Source: Candidatus Moraniibacteriota bacterium
Lineage (GTDB): Bacteria > Patescibacteriota > Minisyncoccia > Moranbacterales > UBA9337
NCBI GenBank assembly: GCA_018400055.1
Contig: JAGYNK010000081.1
Coordinates: 1 to 16,854 of the forward strand
Length of the DNA stretch: 16,854 nucleotides
Direction of reading: 5' to 3'
A model generated the notes under the pieces. It searched no databases and had not been told where the DNA came from. It saw only the letters and a list, made by a program, of their open reading frames with translations. The position numbers and the translations under genes are program-made. Shown one piece after another: positions 1-7,320 of the stretch (its first letter is position 1; each line of letters starts with the position of its first letter).

Positions 1-16
1 GAGGAGGAACGACGAA

Positions 17-199
17 GCCTGCCTCGCCGGCAGACAGGCAATCCCGTTATAATGACGCTGATGATGCTAACTCTGGAATTGCCTGCCTCGTCTGCCTCTT
101 CGGCGGACAGGCCGGCAGGCAGGCAATCCCTTTATTTAAGGCATCGGTGCTATTCGTTCGGGATTCTTCGCTCCACTATGTTTCGCTCAAAATGACACA
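17..199. repeat. Cluster of intergenic palindromic repeats
   Basis: Non-coding DNA made of nested inverted repeats. Positions 78-88 are a perfect inverted match to 117-127 (ATTGCCTGCCT / AGGCAGGCAAT), with an inner stem 90-96 / 102-108. A smaller GCCTGCC-type hairpin lies at 17-39. Positions 39-83 match 1901-1945 at about 37 of 45 bases by eye, so this is a dispersed family. Positions 161-195 resemble the right half of the element at 5150-5251 (GATTCTTCGCT... then AATGAC). I see no gene in 1-474. Confidence 0.7.
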
Positions 200-283
200 T
201 TTATTATATTTCGCAATTCACAGAAACTCTAAACAATCTCAAAATTGAAATTTCTAAAATAACCTTTATTAATAGTCCCTAAT

Positions 284-333
284 TGTCATTCCGGAATTTT
301 TTGAGCAGTAACGAAAAAAATATCTGGAATCTA
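284..333 (+). repeat. Dispersed TGTCATTCCGGAA-type repeat, copy 1
   Basis: Starts TGTCATTCCGGAATTTTTT and ends AATATCTGGAATCTA. It aligns with the copies at 384-438 (opposite strand) and 16679-16733. The ends TTCCGGA and TCTGGAA are near-inverted, so it can fold as a hairpin. It is shorter than the other copies by a few bases in the middle. Confidence 0.7.
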
Positions 334-383
334 CATATGATGAAATAACTAGCTAAATTAGATACTCTTACAATCTGACTAAT

Positions 384-438
384 TAGATCCCGGATATTTT
401 TTCTTCTACTGCGTTTCGGAAAAAATTATGAAATGGCA
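384..438 (-). repeat. Dispersed TGTCATTCCGGAA-type repeat, copy 2
   Basis: On the minus strand it reads from a degenerate TGCCATTTCATAATTTTTT through CCGAAACGCAGTAGAAGAAAA to ATATCCGGGATCTA. This aligns along its whole length with 16679-16733 (CTGAAACAAGGTGGAAGAAAA in the middle). It faces copy 1 at 284-333, giving an inverted pair upstream of the minus-strand gene ends. Confidence 0.7.
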
Positions 439-474
439 TAAACGGGTCGTAGATAATATTGGGATTTCTTGCAA

Positions 475-870
475 TTAAAAATCAGAAAAAACTTTATAAA
501 AATAAATCAAAACAAAACAAGATAGGGGAGCGATAATTAAAATTTCCCAAAGGCTAAATTTAAAAAGCGAATTGGCGATTAGAGTGAAAAAAATAATAAT
601 GCCCATTTCTACGACCCAGCGATTTTTTTTATCAGGCGTACCAAATTGAAAATCGTTTTTTCTGCCTAAAAATATAGTTAGCCATAAAACAGCCAAAATA
701 GCTAAAATTAATTCCAGAAAGCTTACCTGACTTGAAATAAATCCGGGCAGGGCGCTTTCCGCTATTAGAAAAAGAAAAAAAGCCAGCAAGAAAAGCTTTA
801 AAATATCTTCGGAAATTTTAAAAGCCAAAATCGGAATATGTTTATTTTTACTCAGCGTTTTGAAATCCAT
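475..870 (-). CDS. Small four-helix membrane protein, unknown function
   Basis: A 131-residue hydrophobic protein with four likely membrane helices at about residues 23-38, 50-68, 87-101 and 107-125. A short charged loop at about 69-84 contains RKNDFQFGTPDKKNR. I see no catalytic motif and do not recognise the family. Its ATG lies 23 nt inside the end of the upstream gene (848-1804), so the two are almost certainly co-transcribed and perhaps translationally coupled. No proper Shine-Dalgarno precedes it; AGG sits only 1 nt before the ATG, too close to work normally. The partnership with a single-pass protein suggests a membrane complex, but this is only inference from the overlap. Another possibility is a small-subunit partner of the GT-C-like protein upstream. 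Confidence 0.75.
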   Translation of the reverse strand: MDFKTLSKNKHIPILAFKISEDILKLFLLAFFLFLIAESALPGFISSQVSFLELILAILAVLWLTIFLGRKNDFQFGTPDKKNRWVVEMGIIIFFTLIANSLFKFSLWEILIIAPLSCFVLIYFYKVFSDF

Positions 871-1804
871 ACCTAAAAAATAATTTATGTTTAATTTCAG
901 AAAGAGAATCTTTTAAGTTTTTCATATTGATTGATTTTTGCAAGACTACATTCACTTTTTTAATCTCAACTCCCCTGTCGATCTCAACTTTAAATTGATA
1001 ATCCTTGCCTATTAAATCGTCTAGCTCACCCAAATCAATGACGCTACTATAGCGATGGACAGGCAAATAACTTTTTTTAAGTAAACCTTCCTTTTTTACT
1101 TCCAAACTTTTTTCTTCTACTAGAATAGCCTCCTTTTTCAAAAGGGAATTATCCAAGACTGATCCTTTAAGTTCATGTTTTTCTCCCCCTTTTATGTAAA
1201 AATATTCTCCGCTTTCTTTGGTAATAAAAACGGTTCCATCCGGATGGGGGCTGTCTATGCTAAACAAGGCTGTTTTTTCGTATTGGCTTAAATCTATTTC
1301 TCCCGCCGGTTTTACATTTTCCCACTTGAATCCGGAGGACTCAAAAGTTATCGGATTATTAATGGGAATTTTTTTATTTTCTCCGACAATAAAAACGGAT
1401 CCTCCGGATGAAATTAATGAATGCATGTAATAATCTGACGGGTCTGAAATATCTTTTCCTGACGGATAAAAAAACGCCTGATACGATTTTCTAACGGAAA
1501 CTTTTTTATTTTTCAAAGGCGCGGAATTTTTTTTCAAGGAAAAGCTTACCTTCGCTTTGGAAAAATTCCCCACTGCTACGGCATTAAAAATTATTTTTTC
1601 TCCGTAATTTTGAAAACCGACGATGGTATTTCTGGAGCTGTTGGGATGGAGAATAGAAAATTCAAAATGCCGAGAAGGAAAAAGTATGGACACGGCCAGC
1701 CAAAAAATTCCGGCGAGAAAAAACGCGTAAACAAAAGTTTTTAGAATTTTATATCTTTTTTCCCACTTAGGATTAAGTTTAGTTTCTCTGTTTGAATTAA
1801 ACAT
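848..1804 (-). CDS. Single-pass membrane protein with large extracytoplasmic region, unknown function
   Basis: A 318-residue protein. A basic N-terminus (residues 1-21) is followed by one membrane helix at about 22-42, then a long soluble region predicted to lie outside the membrane. The soluble part is rich in beta-forming stretches, lysine and serine, with no recognisable enzymatic motif. The last 60 residues contain DLGELDDLIGKDYQFKVEID and then a basic tail. The reading frame overlaps the next gene by 23 nt. Upstream on the same strand, a TAAATT box ends 7 nt before the ATG, with TTGATA 15 nt further up, so a leaderless transcript is possible. Function unknown; the topology suits a surface or envelope-assembly protein working with its four-helix neighbour. 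Confidence 0.75.
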   Translation of the reverse strand: MFNSNRETKLNPKWEKRYKILKTFVYAFFLAGIFWLAVSILFPSRHFEFSILHPNSSRNTIVGFQNYGEKIIFNAVAVGNFSKAKVSFSLKKNSAPLKNKKVSVRKSYQAFFYPSGKDISDPSDYYMHSLISSGGSVFIVGENKKIPINNPITFESSGFKWENVKPAGEIDLSQYEKTALFSIDSPHPDGTVFITKESGEYFYIKGGEKHELKGSVLDNSLLKKEAILVEEKSLEVKKEGLLKKSYLPVHRYSSVIDLGELDDLIGKDYQFKVEIDRGVEIKKVNVVLQKSINMKNLKDSLSEIKHKLFFRYGFQNAE

Positions 1805-1848
1805 TTTACTTAATTTAGTATGAATTACGAAATATCAATTTTCCCGTT

Positions 1849-1984
1849 GTCATTGCTGGAGGAAGGAATGAAGCAAGCTTTAGCGAGCGAAATGACGAAG
1901 CAATCCCTTTATACTAAAGCTAATAATACTAACTCTGGGATTGCCGCGGAATTTATCCCGTTGAATAAAGGGAATCGCAATGAC
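1849..1984. repeat. 136-bp intergenic palindromic element
   Basis: Bounded by GTCATTGC (1849-1856) and its exact inverse GCAATGAC (1977-1984). It contains an inner CAATCCC...GGGATTG unit at 1901-1944 that matches 39-82 near the window start. Nested AATCCCTTTAT / AATAAAGGGAA arms occur at about 1902-1912 and 1963-1973. It fills the gap between two minus-strand genes. A further half-unit (GTCATTCCAGAATAA) lies at about 2033-2047. Confidence 0.7.
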
Positions 1985-2077
1985 ATTTCGTAATTCTCAA
2001 GATAATTTAGATTGTAGCAAGTCATTTGTTATGTCATTCCAGAATAACATAAAGAAAAACCGGAGACAAAAAGAATA

Positions 2078-3880
2078 TCATTTCCCAATCTCAAAAATTT
2101 TTCCTTCAACTTTTACTGATTTCTTTTCCGGCAATGAAATATTTTTTGCATTTTTATTAAAAGTCTCCATTCGGCGCGTTTCAATCCGATAGTCTTTGTA
2201 AAATTCAAGGCGGTTTTCCAAAGGGCTGTTTTTATAAAAATTGATTTTTTCTTCAGGAGTTATTAAATATATTTTATCAAATTTATTTAAATCTATTTTA
2301 TTTAAATCATCCGGATTAAAGAAATAAACCGCGTTTTTATTATAAAGGAAATTTAGTGGTCCGGAAAGCATAGACCAGCCCTCTCCGCTGGCAACCCGAT
2401 CAACCAAAATTAAATCTTCATTGGAAAAATTTTGGCTTAAATCTTTTGTCTGTTCAAGCAAGTCTTTATTTTCTGAAAAAGGGAAGTATTTAAAAAAGGC
2501 GGGAAAACTAAGCAAAAGAGAAATCATTATCAATATGCGCGGCCAAAAATTTTTATTTTCTCTGGAATGATAAGCGAGCCACAAAACTGTGTAAAAAATA
2601 AGTGCTGGAAAAACTGCGAAAACATATCTTCTCAACATCCAAGTGTGTTCGGAAGAAATTTGAGGATCTATTAGGTAAAGAAACACGGGTGCGGTTAAAA
2701 AAAACGGATAGAGCTCTAAAAGCTTTCTTTTTTTTAAAAAATAAAATATGCCTATCGCGCCCAAAATCAAATATGGCATAATTCCATAAACCATGAAAAC
2801 CTGAGTGGAGCTTGCCAACGGGCTGACCTCTACGGCCGAAGTTGTATTTTTTAAAAACGCTTTTCCTATTTCTTTAAAAAAACTGAAATCAACAATAAAA
2901 TTCAGCATAAAAATTACAATAAAAATTAAAGCTGGACAAAATATTCTTTTCATTTTTTCTCTCGCCAAAAAATTCCGCGCGCTTTTATTTGACAACATTA
3001 TTATTGCCAGCATTATAAACAATAAAACTCCTTCAATTCTGGTAAAAATCATTAATCCGAAAATCGCCCAAAGGGAAAAGAAATTTAAATTATTTTTTTC
3101 TTTAAAAAATAAAACCAGTTGCAAAATGCCCAGCCAAATAAGCGCTAATGCCGTATTTTCACTCAAAGTAAATTTCAAAAACCAAGAAAAAGGAAAGAAA
3201 GTGGATGTTAACAGCAGAAAAATTAAAGAATATTTTAAAGAAGCGAATATTCTAAAAAGCAAGTAAGAAGAAAACAAAAACAAATAAAACAAAACCGCAT
3301 TGGCTATAATTAGTCCCGCCAAACCGAATATTGAATAAAAAATTCCCAGCCAAGCGATATAGGAAAGGGGAAATTGTGTTATCAACTGACCGTTTTGAGT
3401 ATAGTGAAATCCGGGAAAATTCAACGCCTTTCCCGGTCCGTAAATTTTAAAAAATTCTTGACTGGCAGGGGTGGAAAATTTTAATTGATGATTTTGCGCT
3501 AATCTTATTCCCGCTTCGCTGATGGAACCCTGATCTCTTCCGGAAAAAACGGTAGGAACGGTAAATAATGAAAAAAATAAGGATATTATGAGAATAACTA
3601 TTGCGACGCAGTAAAATTCGGAAAAAGGTTTATCCGATTTTTTTCTAGAAATAAATTTTTTAATACTATCATATAACCATATATGGTTGTATGATAGTGA
3701 AGTGCGAATACGATAAATAATACCGATAGCTCCCAAAATAAAATACCCGATAAAAATCCATTTGTAAAAAAAACCGGCCAGAGCGGCAAGAAAGCCTAGC
3801 CAGCCCAAAAACACCCAAAATAAAGCGAAAGCGGTAAACGCGGTATAAATATTAATTGATATTTTTTTTGTGTCCATCAC
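2078..3880 (-). CDS. Polytopic GT-C-like membrane glycosyltransferase (ArnT/PMT-type fold), tentative
   Basis: A 600-residue protein with roughly ten to twelve hydrophobic helices and a soluble C-terminal region from about 490. After the helix at about 92-108 comes an extracytoplasmic loop with GRDQGS (D116), the place where GT-C enzymes carry an acidic catalytic residue. It is followed by a TQFPLSYIAWLGIFYSIFG stretch at about 168-186, typical of this fold. Such enzymes transfer sugars from polyprenyl-phosphate donors on the outer face of the membrane; substrate unknown. The start is either GTG at 3880 or ATG at 3877. A TATAAT box ends 5 nt before the GTG, so translation may begin right at the transcript end. 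A 34-bp near-perfect palindrome encodes residues 61-71 in a loop. It could instead be a non-enzymatic polytopic protein. Confidence 0.7.
   Translation of the reverse strand: MMDTKKISINIYTAFTAFALFWVFLGWLGFLAALAGFFYKWIFIGYFILGAIGIIYRIRTSLSYNHIWLYDSIKKFISRKKSDKPFSEFYCVAIVILIISLFFSLFTVPTVFSGRDQGSISEAGIRLAQNHQLKFSTPASQEFFKIYGPGKALNFPGFHYTQNGQLITQFPLSYIAWLGIFYSIFGLAGLIIANAVLFYLFLFSSYLLFRIFASLKYSLIFLLLTSTFFPFSWFLKFTLSENTALALIWLGILQLVLFFKEKNNLNFFSLWAIFGLMIFTRIEGVLLFIMLAIIMLSNKSARNFLAREKMKRIFCPALIFIVIFMLNFIVDFSFFKEIGKAFLKNTTSAVEVSPLASSTQVFMVYGIMPYLILGAIGIFYFLKKRKLLELYPFFLTAPVFLYLIDPQISSEHTWMLRRYVFAVFPALIFYTVLWLAYHSRENKNFWPRILIMISLLLSFPAFFKYFPFSENKDLLEQTKDLSQNFSNEDLILVDRVASGEGWSMLSGPLNFLYNKNAVYFFNPDDLNKIDLNKFDKIYLITPEEKINFYKNSPLENRLEFYKDYRIETRRMETFNKNAKNISLPEKKSVKVEGKIFEIGK
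3665..3698. repeat. 34-bp near-perfect palindrome inside a coding region
   Basis: ACTATCATATAACCAT is followed by an almost exact inverse ending in GGTTGTATGATAGT. Only one pair (3674/3689) mismatches, and it is a T/G wobble type. It encodes SLSYNHIWLYD in the loop after the second membrane segment of the GT-C-like protein. Confidence 0.8.
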
Positions 3881-3885
3881 TTTGA

Positions 3886-3914
3886 ATTATATCTTTGTTT
3901 TTATTATTTGCAAA
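3886..3914 (-). promoter_or_regulatory. Promoter of the GT-C-like gene (probably leaderless)
   Basis: On the minus strand TTTGCA (3914-3909), a 17-nt spacer and a perfect TATAAT (3891-3886). Only 5 nt separate TATAAT from GTG at 3880 and 8 nt from ATG at 3877. Transcription would start at or next to the start codon. The -35 box lies in the palindrome TTTGCAAA shared with the divergent promoter. Confidence 0.65.
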
Positions 3915-3936
3915 GGAATAAAGGATAGCCTACAAT
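3907..3936 (+). promoter_or_regulatory. Promoter of the first plus-strand glycosyltransferase (probably leaderless)
   Basis: TTTGCA (3907-3912), an 18-nt spacer and TACAAT (3931-3936), with only 6 nt before the ATG at 3943. This predicts transcription starting at the ATG. The -35 element overlaps that of the divergent gene. Confidence 0.6.
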
Positions 3937-3942
3937 TCTAGT

Positions 3943-5124
3943 ATGAATATTTTAATGATAGCGCCGACTCCTTTTTTCTCCGATCGCGGAACACACATCC
4001 GAATATTGGAAGAAGCTTTGGCTTTGGAAAAAAGAGGGCATTCCATATCTATCGCCACTTATCATATTGGAAAAAATATTCCCGAAAAAATTAAAACTGG
4101 TATTAAAATATATCGCATTCCCAAATTATTTTTCAGATGCGAAAAAATGGGAGTGGGCGCTGACTGGCGAAAATTATTTTTAGATGTTTTACTTGCTTTT
4201 AAAGCTTGGTGGCTGGTTTTGACAAAAAAACCGGATGTTATCCATACCCATCTGCACGAAGGAGCGCTTATCGGTTGGGCAATTCAAAAGAATTTTTTCT
4301 GGAGAAAGATAAAATTAATAACTGATTTTCACGGAACTTTAACCGGCGAAATGGTTTCTTATAACTACCTTAAAAATAAATTACTGCGAAGCTTTTTTGC
4401 AGCACTGGAAAAATTTATCAATAATCTGGGTGATTTTGCAATTACCAGCTCTATTGAATTAAAAGACGAAATGGAAAAAACAAGAAAAAACAAGAAAATA
4501 GAAGCGATTTTAGACGGAGTTAATACGGAAAATTATAAATCATGGCCTTCAAGAGAAAATATCAGAAAAGAGCTGGGCTTGCCCGTGGATAAAACAATAG
4601 CTGTCTATGCCGGATCTTTTATCGCCAACAAAGGAATTAAATATTTATTGGAAGCTATCTCAATAATTTTGGAAAAAAAAGAAAATATGTATTTTGTTTT
4701 GGCCGGCTCTCCCAAAGAGGAAATTGAAAATTATTTAAAAAAGGAAAAACTGAAAAATCACGTAAAATTAATCAGCCCGCTGAGTTATTTTGATTTGCCG
4801 AAAATCAATAAAGCTGGCGACATTGGGATTGATCCCAAAGACTCCTCCACTGGTCAAGCTAGCGGAAAAATCTTACAATATATGGGAGCCGGATTGCCGT
4901 TAGTTTGCTTTGACAGGATTAATAACAAAAAATATTTGGGAGAAGGAGCTTATTACAGTCGGGATATTTCCGCACGGGGAATAGCCGAAGGAATTTTATA
5001 TTTTTCTCAAAATCCGGAAGAAATTACCATAAAAGGAAATATTACCAAAGAAAGAGCAGAGAATTTCAGCTGGAATAAATCAGCGAAGGATATTGAAAAA
5101 ATTTACCAGTGTTTATCTAAGTAG
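3943..5124 (+). CDS. GT-B fold glycosyltransferase, GT4-like
   Basis: A 393-residue cytoplasmic enzyme with two Rossmann-like halves. The N-terminal half opens MNILMIAPTPFFSDRGTHIR, a glycine-containing acceptor loop typical of GT4, and has an IHTHLHEGALIG segment at 100-111. The C-terminal half starts near 214 with IAVYAGSFIANKG. The donor-binding region is DPKDSSTGQASGKILQYMGAGLP (298-319). The usual EX7E pair is not evident: K309-I-L-Q-Y occupies the place where GT4 enzymes have LxxxEAMA, so the donor site is divergent. It would transfer a sugar from a nucleotide donor to a lipid-linked or surface-glycan intermediate; specificity unknown. It has its own promoter, shared divergently with the GT-C-like gene. 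The next gene lies 176 nt downstream beyond a repeat. Confidence 0.85.
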   Translation: MNILMIAPTPFFSDRGTHIRILEEALALEKRGHSISIATYHIGKNIPEKIKTGIKIYRIPKLFFRCEKMGVGADWRKLFLDVLLAFKAWWLVLTKKPDVIHTHLHEGALIGWAIQKNFFWRKIKLITDFHGTLTGEMVSYNYLKNKLLRSFFAALEKFINNLGDFAITSSIELKDEMEKTRKNKKIEAILDGVNTENYKSWPSRENIRKELGLPVDKTIAVYAGSFIANKGIKYLLEAISIILEKKENMYFVLAGSPKEEIENYLKKEKLKNHVKLISPLSYFDLPKINKAGDIGIDPKDSSTGQASGKILQYMGAGLPLVCFDRINNKKYLGEGAYYSRDISARGIAEGILYFSQNPEEITIKGNITKERAENFSWNKSAKDIEKIYQCLSK

Positions 5125-5149
5125 TTTAAATTATGAAATTAATATATTT

Positions 5150-5251
5150 GTCATTCTGACCCGCCTTGGGCAGGGAAGAATCTTGAATAACAGGCGCTGG
5201 TGTTTTTAAATAACGGGATTCTTCACTTCGCTTCGCTTCATTCAGAATGAC
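5150..5251. repeat. 102-bp intergenic palindromic element
   Basis: Ends GTCATTCTGA (5150-5159) and TCAGAATGAC (5242-5251) are exact inverses. Inside are AAGAATCTT (5177-5185) and GATTCTTCACTTCGCTTCGC, a signature also seen as a partial copy at 161-195. Only non-coding DNA is affected, between two glycosyltransferase genes. Confidence 0.75.
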
Positions 5252-5300
5252 GCAAAGTAGTTCGTATATTTGTATTAATTAGTAATTCGTAAAAATTGCC

Positions 5301-6473
5301 ATGAAACTAATTTTAATAAAAATGGGAAAAACTTTCAGCACTCTAAAGAGCGAAGGAATAATCAGGGGAGGAAGAAGAGTTTGCAAGGCTTTTTTTGCCA
5401 TGTTCAGAAAAGTGGGATCAGGAGACATTCTGTTTATTACCGGCGGAGTGGGAGACAGCGCTCTTTACCGTTCCTATCATGTGGCGGAAGAATTGGAAAC
5501 GCACGGTTTTAAATGTTCCATTACTGTTCAGGATAACCCTTTTATCAAAAGATATGCTAGAAAATTTAAAATTTTTATTTTTCACCGAGTTATTTTTACT
5601 CCCAGTGTTAGGAAAATGATTAAAGAAATAAAAAAACAAAACAAAGAAATAATTTTTGAAACCGACGATTTGGTTTTTGATCCGAAATATCTGAAGTATA
5701 TGGATTATTATAAAAAAATGAATGCCCTTGAAAAGAAGCTGTATCAAGACGGGGTGGGCGAAGAAATTTTAAAGGACACTTACGTTAAAGCTTGCACTAC
5801 GACCACTTCTTTTTTAGCCGAAAAATTAAAAGAGAAAAATAAAAAAGTGTTTATTGTCCCCAATAAATTATCCAATAAAGATTTGGAAATAGCCGATAAT
5901 ATTTTAAAAAACAAAAAGTTTTCAAACGATAATAAAATAAACGTCGGCTATTTTAGCGGAACTAAAAGCCATGACAGGGATTTCGCCGTAATTACGGACG
6001 TAATTACGAGGGCTATGGAGAAATATGAAAATGTTGAATTGTTTTTAGCCGGACCTTTGAATATAGAAAATAAATTAAACAAATTTAAAAATAGAATAGT
6101 TCAGTTGAATTATGTTCCCAGAAACGAGCATTTCAAAAATATTTCCAAAATAAACATAAATCTGGCACCCTTGGAAATCGGCAATCCCTTTTGCGAATCT
6201 AAATCGGAGCTTAAGTTTTTTGAAGCCGGAATTTTAAGAGTTCCTACAATTGCTAGCGCTACCCAAACTTTCAGAGAGGCTATTGAAGACGGCGTTGACG
6301 GATTTTTTGCCGACACGCCGGAAGAATGGGTTGAAAAACTGGGAAGATTGATAGAAAATAAAAATTTAAGGGAAAAAATGGGAGAAAAAGCGCGAAAAAA
6401 GGCTCTGGAAAAATATTCCAATAAAAATAGCGCCAATGAAAGCTATTATGAATATTTAAAAAGCAAGCTTTAA
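5301..6473 (+). CDS. GT-B fold glycosyltransferase (family 1/4-like)
   Basis: A 390-residue protein. Residues 41-65 (GDILFITGGVGDSALYRSYHVAEEL) form the first strand and acceptor loop. ETDDLVFDP at 120-128 is characteristic of a group of surface-polysaccharide glycosyltransferases. The donor domain starts near 213 with INVGYFSGTKSHDRDF. NPFCESKSELKFFEAG (295-310) supplies the acidic pair E299/E308, followed by VPTIASA. The first ~40 residues are basic and amphipathic and may bind the membrane. No Shine-Dalgarno is visible before ATG 5301; M8 (5322) is an alternative start. The likely role is adding a sugar during surface glycan assembly, with the neighbouring glycosyltransferases. The donor sugar cannot be read from sequence. 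Confidence 0.85.
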   Translation: MKLILIKMGKTFSTLKSEGIIRGGRRVCKAFFAMFRKVGSGDILFITGGVGDSALYRSYHVAEELETHGFKCSITVQDNPFIKRYARKFKIFIFHRVIFTPSVRKMIKEIKKQNKEIIFETDDLVFDPKYLKYMDYYKKMNALEKKLYQDGVGEEILKDTYVKACTTTTSFLAEKLKEKNKKVFIVPNKLSNKDLEIADNILKNKKFSNDNKINVGYFSGTKSHDRDFAVITDVITRAMEKYENVELFLAGPLNIENKLNKFKNRIVQLNYVPRNEHFKNISKININLAPLEIGNPFCESKSELKFFEAGILRVPTIASATQTFREAIEDGVDGFFADTPEEWVEKLGRLIENKNLREKMGEKARKKALEKYSNKNSANESYYEYLKSKL

Positions 6474-6479
6474 TTTTTA

Positions 6480-6508
6480 TTGACAAAACAATAAAAAAGC
6501 GTTATTAT
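6480..6508 (+). promoter_or_regulatory. Strong promoter of rnpB
   Basis: Consensus TTGACA (6480-6485), a 17-nt spacer and TATTAT (6503-6508). This is the best sigma-70-type promoter in the window and begins 7 nt after the stop codon of the upstream gene. Expected transcription start is about 6514-6516, some 30 nt before the predicted mature 5' helix of RNase P RNA. Confidence 0.75.
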
Positions 6509-6574
6509 ATCGTGAGGATTCAGATCTTTAAAAAGTTAATAAAATCAGTATTTATTAAGGCGAATCGGGCAATT

Positions 6575-6658
6575 ACCCACTATACGAACTTATACGAACT
6601 GGACGCGGACCGATACGGAATTTTTCCGTGCGAGTCTGTTAAAGTCAGTATAAATCTG
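6575..6658 (+). repeat. Repeat-derived insertion between P2 and P3 of RNase P RNA
   Basis: About 84 nt with no counterpart in standard P RNA. It contains two tandem TATACGAACT decamers (6581-6600) and a hairpin ACGGAA/TTCCGT (6615-6629) extended by GCGGAC/GTCTGT. The part at 6603-6646 aligns with 7063-7110 in the second insertion. Confidence 0.75.
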
Positions 6659-7020
6659 TCTTTTGTTCATTTATGGACAAAAGAGTTGGAGGAAAGTCCG
6701 GACACCCGTTTCGGTATAACATCGGAACGAAAAAAATAATGGATAACATCCATCATTTCAATAGCAATATTGAAATAGGGAAAGTGCCACAGAGACAATA
6801 CTAGCTCGCTTAGGCGGGTGAAAGGTGAAAAGTGCGTTGAGGCTTAAATGATTGTTCGCTATATCAGCTGATTAGCGAATACCTTTATGCTACGGCGCTC
6901 CGTGGCTGGCAACAGCCAATGGCGGCAAACCCTATTTGGTGCAAGATCGTACTGCTTATTTTATTAAGCAGTGAATCGCTTGATCCCGACGGTAACGTCG
7001 GGGCTAGATAAATGATTGCC

Positions 7021-7146
7021 TTGCCAGCGCTTCGCACTGACACACAGACTAATACTGACTACACGCGGACTAATGCGGAATTTTTTTTCTGCGTGAGTCT
7101 GTATAAAGTCGGAGTAAGTCAGCGTGCCAATACGGAGTGTTGGCAA
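7021..7146 (+). repeat. Repeat-derived insertion between P2 and the 3' strand of P4 in RNase P RNA
   Basis: About 126 nt in a joint that is only a few nt in E. coli. It is closed by its own helix, TTGCCAGCGCTTCG (7021-7034) with 7133-7146, including wobble pairs. Inner arms are ACAGACT (7044-7050) and AGTCTGT (7096-7102). Its core 7063-7110 (ACGCGGAC...TGCGGAATTTTT...GAGTCTGT...AAAGTC) resembles the first insertion. Confidence 0.75.
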
Positions 7147-7260
7147 ACAGAATCCGGCTTACAGATTCGCCTTAATAAATGCTTATTTTAAAATCGTTAA
7201 TCAACAACAATTTTTTTCAAATTATCACTAACTTTTTAAAGATAATCGTTCTACATACTA

Positions 7261-7312
7261 GATTAATTTATTTGAGATTATTTGGGATTAAATTAGAGTT
7301 GATTAGAGATTA
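7261..7312 (+). repeat. Degenerate GATTA-rich tract upstream of the sugar transferase
   Basis: GATTA recurs at 7261, 7276, 7286, 7301 and 7308 within AT-rich DNA between rnpB and the next gene. I see no clear promoter or terminator in 7184-7320; rnpB read-through into the next gene is possible. Confidence 0.4.
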
Positions 7313-7320
7313 ATATTATT

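Larger units (their letters stand above)
6547..7183 (+). ncRNA. rnpB: RNase P RNA (bacterial type A-like) with two insertions
   Basis: The catalytic RNA that trims tRNA 5' leaders. Conserved blocks appear in order: GGAGGAAAGTCCGGAC (6688-6703), CCACAGAGACAATAC (6787-6801), CGGGTGAAAGGTG (6814-6826), GGCTGGCAACAGCC (6904-6917), GGCGGCAAACC with GGTGCAAG (6921-6945), CTAGATAAATGATTGCC (7004-7020) and ACAGAATCCGGCTTAC (7147-7162). P1 pairs 6547-6566 with 7164-7183: 20 pairs including one G-U, unusually long. P2 pairs 6567-6574 with 7014-7021, P3 is 6659-6668/6675-6684, and P4 joins the first and last blocks. Local hairpins such as ACTGCTTA/TAAGCAGT (6950-6971) and CCGACG-GTAA-CGTCGG (6987-7002) fit. 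Length is about 637 nt against 377 in E. coli; two extra segments (6575-6658 and 7021-7146) explain most of the excess. Ends are estimated from P1. Confidence 0.93.

Noticed and set aside
1..474. CRISPR-like array from repeated GCCTGCC and GTCATTC units
   Set aside because: Repeats differ in length, orientation and spacing and are nested palindromes; there is no regular repeat-spacer pattern and no cas gene.
2805..3266. Open frame of 153 codons on the plus strand
   Set aside because: It is antisense to the GT-C-like gene, lysine-rich and without domain signals, as expected from the complement of an AT-rich membrane-protein gene.
6512..6739. Open frame of 75 codons with GTG start on the plus strand
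   Set aside because: It lies over the 5' part of rnpB, including the highly conserved GGAAAGTCCGGAC block, and has no protein-like features. The RNA explains the sequence.
6964..7146. Open frame of 60 codons on the minus strand
   Set aside because: It lies antisense to the 3' half of rnpB and the repeat insertion; no support for translation.
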